From contig JAISAR010000108.1 in assembly GCA_031266615.1 (NCBI GenBank), positions 1 through 14,086 of the forward strand: a DNA stretch of 14,086 nucleotides, written 5' to 3'. Source of the DNA: Rickettsiales bacterium (GTDB taxonomy: Bacteria > Pseudomonadota > Alphaproteobacteria > Rickettsiales > Anaplasmataceae). The position numbers were made by a program, and so were the translations under genes. A model generated the notes under the pieces. The model saw only the letters and a program-made list of their open reading frames with translations. It made no database searches and was not told the DNA's origin. Shown here one piece after another: positions 1 to 7,086 of the stretch (position 1 is the first letter of the stretch; every line of letters starts with the position of its first letter).

Positions 1-1
1 T

Positions 2-118
2 GTAAGTATAGAAGTGGAATTGCAAGTATCAATAGCGATGGATAAGGGATTGCGTTTTGCAATAAGAGAGGGTGGTAGAACTGTTGGTTCTGGTGTTGTT
101 TCCGAAATTTTGGAGTAG
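2..118 (+). CDS. tuf: Elongation factor Tu, C-terminal end (partial)
   Basis: This is the 3' end of an EF-Tu gene cut by the left edge of the window. The last 38 codons are visible and end in TAG at 116-118. EF-Tu is the cytoplasmic GTPase that brings aminoacyl-tRNA to the ribosome. The visible part belongs to beta-barrel domain 3, and the near-invariant EF-Tu tail is easy to read: an IAMDKGLRFAIREGGRTVG stretch followed by GVVSEILE. The GTPase domain lies outside the window. The rpsJ start codon follows five bases after the stop, with the likely rpsJ ribosome binding site (GGAG, 112-115) inside the tuf tail. That implies co-transcription with the S10 block. The gene is normal as far as it can be seen. 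Confidence 0.97.
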   Translation, partial: VSIEVELQVSIAMDKGLRFAIREGGRTVGSGVVSEILE

Positions 119-123
119 ACGTG

Positions 124-486
124 ATGACTGAAATAGAGCAAGTTGCATATATCATAAGCAAAGCTTTTGATTGTTCAAAATTAGAGAAATATGTTAGAGA
201 GTTTGTTCGTGGATTTAAGGACAAATTTAAACATTCTGATGCAAAGCTATCAGGTCCGGTTGCATTGCCAAGAGATAATTTTAAATTCGATGTTGGTAGG
301 TCTCCTCATGTTGATAAAAAATCTCATGAACAATTTGAAAAGAGAACTTCTGAGCGTCTGATTGTTCTATATGGCCTCACCCCTGCTATGATGCAGATGC
401 TTGGAGATTCATCGTTTTTCCCCCCCCCTCCTCCTGGTGTAGAAATTTATTTAAAGATTAAGAAAGTCTTTAGGAAAGGAAAATGA
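124..486 (+). CDS. rpsJ: 30S ribosomal protein S10 (NusE), strongly diverged
   Basis: S10 sits in the head of the small ribosomal subunit. As NusE it also joins transcription antitermination through NusB and NusG. The 120-residue product is longer than the usual 100-105. Recognisable S10 features are KAFD (13-16), GPVALP (44-49), RSPHVDKKSHEQFEKRT (59-75) and a final strand PGVEIYLKI (104-112). The first helix, normally a DxST...AKRTG segment, is largely replaced. A run of five prolines (100-104), encoded by a nine-C tract, precedes the last strand, and there is a basic tail of about eight residues. I chose ATG at 124, eight bases after GGAG, over the in-frame GTG at 121. The stop overlaps the rplC start by four bases (ATGA). 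Identity rests on the conserved middle part plus position between tuf and rplC. Whether the divergence is genuine lineage evolution cannot be decided here. Confidence 0.9.
   Translation: MTEIEQVAYIISKAFDCSKLEKYVREFVRGFKDKFKHSDAKLSGPVALPRDNFKFDVGRSPHVDKKSHEQFEKRTSERLIVLYGLTPAMMQMLGDSSFFPPPPPGVEIYLKIKKVFRKGK
415..428 (+). repeat. T5C9 homopolymer tract inside rpsJ
   Basis: Five T are followed by nine C (420-428) and then TCCTCCT. This is the only long C run in an AT-rich window. In the frame used it encodes Phe followed by prolines. Loss of one C would put a TAG at 440-442 in frame, giving a 105-residue S10. Gain of one C would end the protein a few codons later with an unrelated tail. The tract is therefore a likely slippage or sequencing-error hotspot. 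Confidence 0.9.
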
Positions 487-1208
487 AAAGAATGAATTTG
501 TTGAAAAGAATTGGTTTATTGATGACAAATATTGGTCATACTGCTATATACTCTGATAGTGGTCGCATGGTTGTAACTTTATTGCATCTTAGTGAAACTT
601 GTATTGTTGATGTGAAAGAGCAAGATAAATGTGGTTATAATTCGGTTATTTTAGGTACTGGAGATTTTAAAAATATTGCAAGACCTCAGTTAGAATATTT
701 AAAGAAGAGAGGGATAAATAGTAGATATAGACTATATGAAAGTAGATTGAGTGATCTCTCAGGAATAGAGTGTGGTAAAAGAGTGGGAGTCAACCATTTT
801 GTGGTTGGTCAATATCTTGATATTACAGGTTATTCTATAGGTAAGGGGTTTGCTGGTGTAATGAAGCGATATAATTTCAGTGGGCTTAGGGCATCTCACG
901 GTGTTTCTATTGCTCATAGGTCGCAAGGTTCTACTGGTCAATGTCAGGATCCTGGTAGAGTATTTAAAGGAAAGAAAATGGCTGGTCATTTAGGTAGCAG
1001 CAGAGTAACTGTACATAACATGAAAATATTATCTATCGATCATGAAAATAGTATAATTGCTGTAAAAGGTAACAACGTTCCTGGATTTAGAAATTCTTAC
1101 GTTTTTGTGAGAGATGCAGTTAAAAAGCCTTTACATAAAGATATTCCTTTTCCGGTAGGTCTACTGTTAGATGCAAATGATGATAATGCTAGTGGTTTGG
1201 TAAATTAG
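483..1208 (+). CDS. rplC: 50S ribosomal protein L3
   Basis: L3 binds the 3' part of 23S rRNA early in large-subunit assembly and sends a long loop toward the peptidyl transferase centre. The product is 241 residues against 209 in E. coli. The extra length lies partly in the middle and in a C-terminal tail, as is common in alphaproteobacteria. Landmarks are GKGFAGVMKRYNFSG near 120-134, ASHGVS, and GSTGQCQDPGRVFKGKKMAG from residue 149. Gln153 aligns with the glutamine that PrmB methylates in E. coli L3. ATG at 483 overlaps the rpsJ stop (ATGA) and has AGGAAAGGA just upstream. An ATG at 495 is possible but lacks such a site. The overlap suggests translational coupling to rpsJ. Confidence 0.98.
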   Translation: MKRMNLLKRIGLLMTNIGHTAIYSDSGRMVVTLLHLSETCIVDVKEQDKCGYNSVILGTGDFKNIARPQLEYLKKRGINSRYRLYESRLSDLSGIECGKRVGVNHFVVGQYLDITGYSIGKGFAGVMKRYNFSGLRASHGVSIAHRSQGSTGQCQDPGRVFKGKKMAGHLGSSRVTVHNMKILSIDHENSIIAVKGNNVPGFRNSYVFVRDAVKKPLHKDIPFPVGLLLDANDDNASGLVN

Positions 1209-1210
1209 TT

Positions 1211-1825
1211 ATGGAATGTAAATTAGTTAATCTATCTAATGATAATATGGGTATCACTCAGCTTAACCCTTCGATATTTTCCGTTAAGCAAAAATTGAGT
1301 ATTTTGCATGATATAGTTAGATGGCAATTAGCAAAGAGGAGAGCTGGTACTCACAAAGCAAAAGGCATCAGTGATGTTTCTGGTACAACAGCTAAGCCTT
1401 ATAGTCAAAAACGCACTGGTAGGGCAAGACAAGGAAGCTTGCGTTCTCCTCAGTTTAGGGGTGGTGGAGTTATTTTTGGTCCTGTTGTTAGGAGTCATGC
1501 CTATTCTCTTAACAAAAAAGTACGCAAGTTTGGTTTAAAAATTGCTTTATCTCTAAAATATTTCAATAATCAATTAATCATTCTTGATAATTTGAATATT
1601 GATGTGAAGAAAACATCTGAAATGTGTAAATATATTAAAAATTTCAAATTTTCTTCCTTTCTGATAGTTGGTGATTATGGAGATGGATTGCTACGTACTA
1701 CTAGAAATCTGCACCATGTAAACTTGATCAAGCCTATTGGATTGAATGTTTTTGATATATTAAATCACGAATGCATAATGTTGACAAGTGATGCTTTAAA
1801 ATATCTTGAAGGTAGATTGTTATGA
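1211..1825 (+). CDS. rplD: 50S ribosomal protein L4
   Basis: L4 is a primary 23S rRNA binder whose long loop lines the peptide exit tunnel next to L22. The 204 residues match the family length (201 in E. coli). The tunnel loop is clear from about residue 55: a KPYSQKRTGRARQGS segment, then SPQFRGGGVIFGP. This is the stretch where macrolide-resistance changes occur in other bacteria, and it looks ordinary here. The gene starts two bases after the rplC stop, with only a weak ribosome binding site, so it probably depends on coupling. In E. coli L4 represses its own operon through the S10 leader. No such leader exists here because tuf lies immediately upstream, so that control is probably absent. 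Confidence 0.98.
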   Translation: MECKLVNLSNDNMGITQLNPSIFSVKQKLSILHDIVRWQLAKRRAGTHKAKGISDVSGTTAKPYSQKRTGRARQGSLRSPQFRGGGVIFGPVVRSHAYSLNKKVRKFGLKIALSLKYFNNQLIILDNLNIDVKKTSEMCKYIKNFKFSSFLIVGDYGDGLLRTTRNLHHVNLIKPIGLNVFDILNHECIMLTSDALKYLEGRLL

Positions 1826-2109
1826 TTAAATACAATGATATAATAAAATGTCCTATAATTACGGAAAAAGCCTCTTTTTTAAGGGAGAAATTTAATAAAT
1901 ATTCTTTGTATGTTTTCGTGAATGCAAATAAGCATAAAATAAAATTGGCAATAGAGTCTCTATTTAGTGTTAAAGTTTCCTCTATAAATATTGTTAGAGT
2001 TAAACCTAAACGTAGACGCTTTAGAGGCGTAGTTGGCTATGAAAAACAAAAAAAGAAAGTTTATTTTTCTTTGATGGATGATCAAAAGTTAGATATAATG
2101 AGTGTTTAG
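1822..2109 (+). CDS. rplW: 50S ribosomal protein L23
   Basis: L23 lies at the mouth of the peptide exit tunnel and docks trigger factor and SRP. The 95-residue product shows the usual start (IIKCPIITEKA), the central VNANKHKIKLAIESLF helix and VSSINIVRVKPK, and the basic loop KRRRFRG ahead of the last strand. The start ATG overlaps the rplD stop by four bases (ATGA at 1822-1825), preceded by a purine-rich GAAGGTAG. Length and order (rplD-rplW-rplB) are standard. Nothing is missing or fused. Confidence 0.97.
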   Translation: MIKYNDIIKCPIITEKASFLREKFNKYSLYVFVNANKHKIKLAIESLFSVKVSSINIVRVKPKRRRFRGVVGYEKQKKKVYFSLMDDQKLDIMSV

Positions 2110-2110
2110 T

Positions 2111-2935
2111 ATGGGTATAAAATTTCTTAATCCTGTTACTCCATCCTCTCGTGGAACTGTGTTAGTAAGTAAAGTTGGTCTATCAAAAGATAAGCCAGAA
2201 AAGCTTCTTACATTTGGTAAAAAGTCCAGTGGTGGAAGAAATAATTACGGTAGAATTACAACTCGTCATAAGGGTGGTGGTCACAAAAAGAAGTACAGAA
2301 TTGTAGATTTCAAACGTAATAGAAATGATCAAGGTATAGTTGAGAAAATAGAATATGATCCAAATAGAAGTGGGTTTTTAGCGTTAATATCATATAAGAG
2401 CGACAATACTAAATCTTATATACTAGCTCCACAAAACGTAAAGCCTGGTGATGTTGTAATGTCAGGAGGTGATGCTGATATATTGCCAGGCAATTGTTTA
2501 TCATTAAAGTGTATACCTGTTGGTTCTTTTGTTCATGGTATTGAGTTGAAGCCAGGTAATGGTGCTGTAATTGCTCGAGCTGCTGGTTGTTATGCACAAA
2601 TTGTTGGTCGTGACGGCAATTATGTTTTATTACGGTTGAGGTCTGGTCAAGTTAGGTTGATTTTGTCTTCTTGCAAAGCTACTATTGGTGTAATGTCTAA
2701 TCCTGATCGTAAAAATAGAAAATTAGGTAAAGCAGGAAGAAGTAGGTGGTTGGGAGTTAGGCCTACCGTTCGCGGAGTTGCTATGAATCCAGTGGATCAC
2801 CCTCATGGAGGTGGAGAAGGAAAGACTTCTGGTGGGCGTCACCCCGTTACTCCTTGGGGTGTTGCAACAAAAGGAAAGAAAACTCGGAAGAGAAATAAAT
2901 TTAGTGATAAGTATATAAAACAATTGAAAGGTTAG
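2111..2935 (+). CDS. rplB: 50S ribosomal protein L2
   Basis: L2 is among the most conserved large-subunit proteins and supports subunit joining and the peptidyl transferase region. At 274 residues it matches the family (273 in E. coli). Visible landmarks are the N-terminal GRNNYGRITTRHKGGGHKK rRNA-binding segment, the OB/SH3-like middle, RGVAMNPVDHPHGGGEGK (NPVDHPH at 226-232, containing the histidine implicated in peptide-bond formation in E. coli) and a basic C-terminus. I placed the start at ATG 2111, one base after the rplW stop. A GTG three codons upstream (2102) would overlap rplW and adds nothing conserved. It is the clearest member of the S10 block. Confidence 0.98.
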   Translation: MGIKFLNPVTPSSRGTVLVSKVGLSKDKPEKLLTFGKKSSGGRNNYGRITTRHKGGGHKKKYRIVDFKRNRNDQGIVEKIEYDPNRSGFLALISYKSDNTKSYILAPQNVKPGDVVMSGGDADILPGNCLSLKCIPVGSFVHGIELKPGNGAVIARAAGCYAQIVGRDGNYVLLRLRSGQVRLILSSCKATIGVMSNPDRKNRKLGKAGRSRWLGVRPTVRGVAMNPVDHPHGGGEGKTSGGRHPVTPWGVATKGKKTRKRNKFSDKYIKQLKG

Positions 2936-2938
2936 TTT

Positions 2939-3223
2939 ATGAGTAGATCTGCGTGGAAACCACCTTTTTGTCACCCGTCTGTGCTAAAGTTGGTGAATAG
3001 AGCTTTAAAGGAGGGTTCTATTAATAAGGTGATAAAAATTCATTCTAGAGCTTCTGTAATTCTTCCTAATTGTTTAGGTTTAAAATTTGCTGTTTATAAT
3101 GGTAAAGATTACATTCCTGTTAATGTTAATGATCAGAATATGATAGGTCATAAATTTGGTGAATTTTCGCCTACTCGTAAGTTTACTGGGCATAGTGGTG
3201 ATAAAAAGGCAGCAAGAAGGTAA
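2939..3223 (+). CDS. rpsS: 30S ribosomal protein S19
   Basis: S19 pairs with S13 in the head of the small subunit and contacts the large subunit through bridge B1a. The 94-residue protein keeps the family start (MSRSxWKxPF), the middle KVIKIHSRASVILPNCLGLKFAVYNG segment and the signature IGHKFGEFSPTRKFTGHSGDKK near residues 65-90. Length is typical (92 in E. coli). The start is three bases after the rplB stop, with an AAAGG site inside the rplB tail. It looks ordinary. Confidence 0.98.
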   Translation: MSRSAWKPPFCHPSVLKLVNRALKEGSINKVIKIHSRASVILPNCLGLKFAVYNGKDYIPVNVNDQNMIGHKFGEFSPTRKFTGHSGDKKAARR

Positions 3224-3228
3224 TTAGT

Positions 3229-3579
3229 ATGAAAAACAAGTACACAGTAATTAAAGCTAGTTCTAGGGTTTTAAAATCCACTCCTCGTAAGTTAAACTTG
3301 GTTGCCAATTTAGTACGCAATAAAAAAGTTTCTTTTGCTACTGTGCAATTGAGGTTTTGCGAAAAGAAGGCTGCTGGCCTTATAGGGAAAGTATTAAATT
3401 CTGCAATTGCTAATGCTCAATATAATTATGGATTGGATATTGATAATCTATATATAAAGGAAGTTTTGGTAGGTAAGTCTTTTACTTTGCGCAGGGTGTT
3501 CCCAAAAGCCATGGGTAGAGCCAATAGAATTAGCAAGCATTACAGCAATATAACTATAAAGTTAGAGGAAATTATATGA
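3229..3579 (+). CDS. rplV: 50S ribosomal protein L22
   Basis: L22 contacts all 23S rRNA domains and its beta-hairpin forms the exit-tunnel constriction with L4. The 116 residues compare with 110 in E. coli. Family landmarks are the SSRVLKSTPRKLNLVANLVR start, the KVLNSAIANAQYN helix and the hairpin ending in PKAMGRANRISKHYSNITIKL, where the RAxxIxKxxSHITI motif normally lies. The start is five bases after rpsS. The stop is followed by a 38-base gap before rpsC, one of the larger gaps in this part of the block. Confidence 0.97.
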   Translation: MKNKYTVIKASSRVLKSTPRKLNLVANLVRNKKVSFATVQLRFCEKKAAGLIGKVLNSAIANAQYNYGLDIDNLYIKEVLVGKSFTLRRVFPKAMGRANRISKHYSNITIKLEEII

Positions 3580-3617
3580 TTTGTAAGAGTATAAAATTAG
3601 TGAGGAAAGTGTAAAAT

Positions 3618-4238
3618 ATGGGGCAGAAGGTTAATCCTATAGGATTTAGATTAAAAATAAATACTAATACCTGGGATTCTATTTGGTATGCTAATAAAGA
3701 TTACAAAGAGAAATTGCATCAGGATTTATCTATTCGCAGTTACATAAATGAGTCTTTTAAGCACGCTGGTCTTTCCAAAATAATTATAGAGCGCAAAGTT
3801 GATTTAGTGTCTGTAACGATACATTCTTCTAGACCTGGAGTGATAATAGGCAAGAAAGGCTTGGATATTGAGAGGGTAAAACAAAAAATAGCTGAGAAAG
3901 TAAAAAATAATGTGGAAGTGAATGTAGTAGGAATAAAAAGGCCTGAAGTAGATGCGGCTTTAATATCAAACAGCATAGCACAGCAATTAGAGAAACGTGT
4001 TTCATTTAGAAGAGCAATGAAAAAAGCTATTCAAAGTTGTTTGAGAATGGGAGGTGGAGGTATCAAGGTAAGCTGTTCTGGGCGTCTTGGTGGAGCTGAG
4101 ATAGCTCGTACTGAATGGTATAAAGAAGGTCGTTTGCCTTTACACACTTTACGTGCTAATATAGATTATGCTTTTTGTGAAGCAAAGACTATACATGGTA
4201 TTATAGGAGTTAAGGTTTGGGTTTATGTTGTTAATTAA
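3618..4238 (+). CDS. rpsC: 30S ribosomal protein S3
   Basis: S3 forms part of the mRNA entry channel and contributes to ribosomal helicase activity with S4 and S5. The 206-residue product is shorter than E. coli S3 (233), lacking part of the C-terminal tail, as in related Rickettsiales. The N-terminus (MGQKVNPIGFRL) is diagnostic. The KH domain loop is GVIIGKKG at 74-81, and the C-terminal domain has GGGGIKVSCSGRLGGAEIART and LPLHTLRANIDYAF. The gap upstream holds GAGGAAAG ahead of the ATG as ribosome binding site. It also contains TATAAA at 3590-3595 but no matching -35, so I do not call a promoter. Confidence 0.98.
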   Translation: MGQKVNPIGFRLKINTNTWDSIWYANKDYKEKLHQDLSIRSYINESFKHAGLSKIIIERKVDLVSVTIHSSRPGVIIGKKGLDIERVKQKIAEKVKNNVEVNVVGIKRPEVDAALISNSIAQQLEKRVSFRRAMKKAIQSCLRMGGGGIKVSCSGRLGGAEIARTEWYKEGRLPLHTLRANIDYAFCEAKTIHGIIGVKVWVYVVN

Positions 4239-4249
4239 GGCGTATTGAA

Positions 4250-4663
4250 ATGTTTGTTCCCAAAAAGAGTAAATATAGAAAGGTGTTTAAAGGGAGAATT
4301 AAGGGTAATACAAAAGGTGGTAGCACACTATCTTTTGGCGATTACGGTTTAAAAGCTATAGAAGCAGGTAGAATTCAGTCTAAGCATATTGAGACTGTGA
4401 GGCGTGTGATATCCAGAACGTTGAAACGTTCAGGTAAAGTGTGGATAAGAATTTTTCCTGATACTCCTGTTAGTAAAAAGCCAGCAGATGTACGGATGGG
4501 TAAAGGAAAAGGTAGTGTTGAATTTTGGGTATTTAAAGCTAAGCCTGGTAGGGTGTTGTTTGAGATTAGCAGTGATGTTCCTATGCATTTAGCAAGATTG
4601 GCGCTTGAAAAAGCAATTGCCAAGCTTCCTGTAAAGTGTAAATTTATATCTAATCATAGTTGA
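4250..4663 (+). CDS. rplP: 50S ribosomal protein L16
   Basis: L16 binds 23S rRNA near the A-site tRNA elbow and helps organise the peptidyl transferase centre late in assembly. The length of 137 residues matches the family (136). The protein opens MFVPKKSKYRKVFKGRIKG, carries SFGDYGLKAIEAGRI, then WIRIFPDTPVSKKPADVRMGKGKG and a VEFWVFKAKPGRVLFEI segment. All are family signatures. The ATG lies 11 bases after the rpsC stop. The C-terminal helix (ARLALEKAIAKLPVKCKF) is complete. Confidence 0.98.
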   Translation: MFVPKKSKYRKVFKGRIKGNTKGGSTLSFGDYGLKAIEAGRIQSKHIETVRRVISRTLKRSGKVWIRIFPDTPVSKKPADVRMGKGKGSVEFWVFKAKPGRVLFEISSDVPMHLARLALEKAIAKLPVKCKFISNHS

Positions 4664-4674
4664 ACGGAGTTACG

Positions 4675-4878
4675 ATGGATATAGCTGATATTAGATCAAA
4701 ATCCTCGCAAGAGTTGCATGAAATTCTTGTAAATTTGAGGAAAGAGTTTGTTAATTTGGTTTTTCAGAAGAAATTAGGACAGTGTAGTAATGTTTCGCGT
4801 TTTGGCTTGACAAGAAAGAGCATAGCTCGTATTTTAACTATATTAAATGAAAGAAGAATAGAGGAAGAGAATGCCTAA
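4675..4878 (+). CDS. rpmC: 50S ribosomal protein L29
   Basis: L29 is a small two-helix protein near the exit tunnel that, with L23, forms part of the docking site for nascent-chain factors. The product is 67 residues with the typical pattern: DIRSKSSQELHEILVNLRKEFVNLVFQK, then a glycine/serine turn and RKSIARILTILNERR. I chose ATG 4675 with ACGGAG (4664-4669) upstream. A TTG at 4660 overlapping the rplP stop would give five extra residues with no family match. The 3' end overlaps rpsQ by eight bases. Confidence 0.96.
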   Translation: MDIADIRSKSSQELHEILVNLRKEFVNLVFQKKLGQCSNVSRFGLTRKSIARILTILNERRIEEENA

Positions 4879-5104
4879 GAAGATTTTTTGTGGTGTTGTA
4901 ACTAAAGCTGAGTGCGATAAAACTGTAAAGGTCTCAGTATTGCAGGTATATAAGGATAAACTTTATAAAAAAGTTATAAAAAAATATAAGAAGTATACAG
5001 CGCATGATGAGAATAATAGTTGCAAAGAAGGAGATAGGGTTTTTATACAAGAACACAAGCCTATTTCTGCTACTAAAAAATGGGTTGTTATGCAAGTTGA
5101 GTAA
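4871..5104 (+). CDS. rpsQ: 30S ribosomal protein S17
   Basis: S17 is an early-assembling OB-fold protein of the small-subunit body. The 77-residue protein has the family core: FCGVVTKAECDKTVKVSV, the YKKVIKKYKKYTAHDE loop, CKEGDRVFIQEHKPISATKKWVV. In the last part the GDxVxIxExRPxSxxKxW signature is clear. The start overlaps the end of rpmC by eight bases, with GAGGAAGAG just upstream, so it is probably coupled to L29 translation. It is slightly shorter than E. coli S17 (84). Confidence 0.97.
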   Translation: MPKKIFCGVVTKAECDKTVKVSVLQVYKDKLYKKVIKKYKKYTAHDENNSCKEGDRVFIQEHKPISATKKWVVMQVE

Positions 5105-5113
5105 GGTGCTTAT

Positions 5114-5473
5114 ATGATTCAAAAAAATACATTGTTAGAAGTAGCTGATAATTCTGGTGCACGTGAAGTGCTTTGTATTGGCCTGTTGGGCGGAAGGAAG
5201 TCTGCATCTATAGGTGATACAATTATTGTGTCTACTAAATCTATCAACCCGAAAGGGAAGGTCGAGAAGGGAAAAGTATATAGAGCAGTTGTTGTTAGAG
5301 TGAGAAATCGTATTAGAAAATCTGATAACTCTGTGATTTGTTTTTCTAGCAATGCCGTAGTTTTAGTTAATAATCAAGGTGAGCCGCTTGGTACTCGAGT
5401 GTTTGGTCCAGTGAAGAAATTGCCGTCTGGTTCTTTTATGAAAATAATGTCATTAGCTGTTGAGGTTTTATAA
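5114..5473 (+). CDS. rplN: 50S ribosomal protein L14
   Basis: L14 lies at the subunit interface and makes bridges to 16S rRNA. It is also the docking point for the silencing factor RsfS. The 119 residues (123 in E. coli) begin MIQKNTLLEVADNSGARE, with family segments GDTIIVSTKSINPKGKVEKGKVYRAVVVR, a NAVVLVNNQGEPLGTRVFGPV stretch and MKIMSLAVEVL at the end. It follows rpsQ after nine bases and its last base is shared with the next start codon (TAATG at 5471-5475). In E. coli this gene opens the spc operon. I see no promoter between rpsQ and rplN here. Confidence 0.98.
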   Translation: MIQKNTLLEVADNSGAREVLCIGLLGGRKSASIGDTIIVSTKSINPKGKVEKGKVYRAVVVRVRNRIRKSDNSVICFSSNAVVLVNNQGEPLGTRVFGPVKKLPSGSFMKIMSLAVEVL

Positions 5474-5790
5474 TGAGTGCAAAAATAAGAAGTGGTGATG
5501 ACGTTATAGTTTTAACTGGCAGAGATAGAAGAAAAGTTGGCAAAGTAATCAAAATTATCATACGTGATGCTAAAAAAAAGGCTGTTGTTTCTGGAGTGAA
5601 TGTACATAAGAAACATACTAAACCGAAAGCTGGTAGTAGTGGCAGTATACTAAATAAAGAGTTAGCTATTGATATATCTAACATTGCAATATTAGACCCT
5701 AAGTATAAAGCTCCAACTAGAGTAGGGTTTAAGATTATAGATGGTAAAAAAGTGCGTTTTGCAAAAGTTTCTGGGGAAGTAATAGACTAG
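5473..5790 (+). CDS. rplX: 50S ribosomal protein L24
   Basis: L24 starts large-subunit assembly and sits near the tunnel exit. The 105-residue product has the N-terminal KOW domain (SGDDVIVLTGRDRRKVGKV, from residue 7), the VSGVNVHKKHTKP segment, and the late RVGFKIIDGKKVRFAK strand pair. The usual GKDKGK turn of the KOW loop reads GRDRRK here. The conserved glycine of KVGKV is kept, so the fold should hold. The start codon overlaps the rplN stop by one base. An A8 run (5572-5579) falls in a lysine-rich stretch. Confidence 0.97.
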   Translation: MSAKIRSGDDVIVLTGRDRRKVGKVIKIIIRDAKKKAVVSGVNVHKKHTKPKAGSSGSILNKELAIDISNIAILDPKYKAPTRVGFKIIDGKKVRFAKVSGEVID

Positions 5791-5796
5791 GTTGAT

Positions 5797-6330
5797 ATGT
5801 TTAAAGAATTGTACAGAGATAGTATAGTAAAATCCTTGAAGGACAAGTTTAACTACGGCAACATGATGCAAGTACCTAAGCTTGTCAAGGTATGTATTAA
5901 TATGGGTGTTGGAGATGCTGCTACGGACAGTAAAGCAATAAATGAGCCGCTTGATGATCTATATTTAATTGCAGGGCAAAAGCCTGTATCAACGTTTGCA
6001 AAAAAATCCATTTCTGGTTTTAAGATAAGAAAAGGCGCTACAGTAGGTTGTAAAGTAACTTTGCGTAGAGATAAAATGTATGAATTTTTAGAAAGATTGA
6101 TATATGTTGCTTTACCGAGAGAAAAAGATTTTAGAGGATTTAGTGTAAAGCAATTTGACGGTAATGGTAATTTTTCCTTTGGTATAAAGGAGCATATCTC
6201 ATTTTTAGAAATAGATTACGATAAAATAAGTAGGATTAGAGGTATGGATATCAATATTATAACAAGTACAACTAGTGATAAAGAAGCAAAAGAGTTATTG
6301 CTAGCTTTTAGGTTTCCCTTTTTTGATTAA
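5797..6330 (+). CDS. rplE: 50S ribosomal protein L5
   Basis: L5 binds 5S rRNA in the central protuberance and contacts P-site tRNA and S13. The 177 residues match the family (179). Landmarks are the PKLVKVCINMGVGDA strand near 27-41, the LIAGQKPVSTFAKKSISGFKIRKGATVGCKVTLRRDKMYEFLERL core, and LPREKDFRGF followed later by the FGIKEHISFLEIDYDKI strand. The C-terminus keeps the helix after a GMDINIITS strand. It starts six bases after rplX. There is no sign of truncation. Confidence 0.98.
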   Translation: MFKELYRDSIVKSLKDKFNYGNMMQVPKLVKVCINMGVGDAATDSKAINEPLDDLYLIAGQKPVSTFAKKSISGFKIRKGATVGCKVTLRRDKMYEFLERLIYVALPREKDFRGFSVKQFDGNGNFSFGIKEHISFLEIDYDKISRIRGMDINIITSTTSDKEAKELLLAFRFPFFD

Positions 6331-6346
6331 TTAAGAGAAGAGGTAT

Positions 6347-6655
6347 ATGGCAAAAAAATCTATGATACAAAGAAATCTTCGTAGGATAAAATTGCACGAT
6401 CAATATGAAGAGAAAAGAAAAAAGTTGAAATCTATAATAAATAATAAGAATATACCTATAAGTGAGAGGTTTGCAGCTCAAAATAAGCTGATTAAAGAGT
6501 TGCCTAGAGATTCTTCTCAAACCAGAATTAGAAATAGGTGTGCTTTAACAGGGAGGCCGAGAGGGGTATATGGAAAATTTGGTTTATGTAGGATTGTTTT
6601 GCGTGATTTATGTTCTTTTGGAAAAATTCCAGGGGTTACGAAGTCTAGTTGGTAA
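6347..6655 (+). CDS. rpsN: 30S ribosomal protein S14 (non-zinc form)
   Basis: S14 is a late-binding protein of the small-subunit head next to S3 and S10. At 102 residues it is the long form without a zinc ribbon. It starts MAKKSMIQRNLRRIKL and ends with RNRCALTGRPRGVYGKFGL, then RDLCSFGKIPGVTKSSW, where the family signature RCxxTGRPRGxxxxFGxxR is visible. The paired CxxC motifs of the short zinc-binding form are absent. GAAGAGG (6337-6343) lies close upstream of the ATG. Order rplE-rpsN-rpsH is standard. Confidence 0.97.
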   Translation: MAKKSMIQRNLRRIKLHDQYEEKRKKLKSIINNKNIPISERFAAQNKLIKELPRDSSQTRIRNRCALTGRPRGVYGKFGLCRIVLRDLCSFGKIPGVTKSSW

Positions 6656-6674
6656 TATAATATAGGAGTGTATT

Positions 6675-7070
6675 GTGGCGTTATCTGATAGTATTGGTGA
6701 TTTTTTGACGAGGATACGTAATGCTCAATTGGCAATGCACAGAACAACAAGGGTTCTGTTTTCTAAGGTAAATTCTTCTATACTGAAAATCTTAAAGGAT
6801 GAAGGATATATCCTTGATTACCAGAAAGAAGTTGTAGGCAATGTGCCATCTTTTATCGTAAAATTGAAGTATTATGAGAAGTCACCTGTAATTAGTGATA
6901 TAGTTAGAGTATCAAAGCCTGGTTGTCGTCGTTATTCTAAATGCAGGGACATTGCTAAGGCATATAATGGACTTGGTATTTTTATTATATCTACGTCTAA
7001 AGGAGTGATGACTGATTACAATGCACATAAATTGAAAATTGGTGGAGAAGTTTTGTGTCGTGTATTTTAA
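6675..7070 (+). CDS. rpsH: 30S ribosomal protein S8
   Basis: S8 binds the central domain of 16S rRNA and is required early in 30S assembly. In E. coli it represses the spc operon by binding an rplE leader structure, which I did not identify here. The product is 131 residues (130 in E. coli) starting with GTG at 6675, six bases after AGGAG (6664-6668). Landmarks are DSIGDFLTRIRNAQ at the start, a middle VSKPGCRRY segment, and the C-terminal GLGIFIISTSKGVMTD with GGEVLCRVF at the end. The GTG start is firm because the family N-terminus MALSDSIGD begins there. Confidence 0.98.
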   Translation: MALSDSIGDFLTRIRNAQLAMHRTTRVLFSKVNSSILKILKDEGYILDYQKEVVGNVPSFIVKLKYYEKSPVISDIVRVSKPGCRRYSKCRDIAKAYNGLGIFIISTSKGVMTDYNAHKLKIGGEVLCRVF

Positions 7071-7086
7071 GTAGTAGGAGGAATTT

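Noticed and set aside
3580..3617. Possible internal promoter before rpsC (TATAAA at 3590-3595)
   Set aside because: No -35-like hexamer at 16-18 bases upstream. The gap is short and also holds the rpsC ribosome binding site.
5572..5579. A8 runs in rplX, rplO (8583-8590) and A9 in yraN as programmed frameshift sites
   Set aside because: They encode lysine runs in AT-rich basic proteins, the frames are intact, and shifting does not lead to a longer meaningful frame as it does at rpsK.
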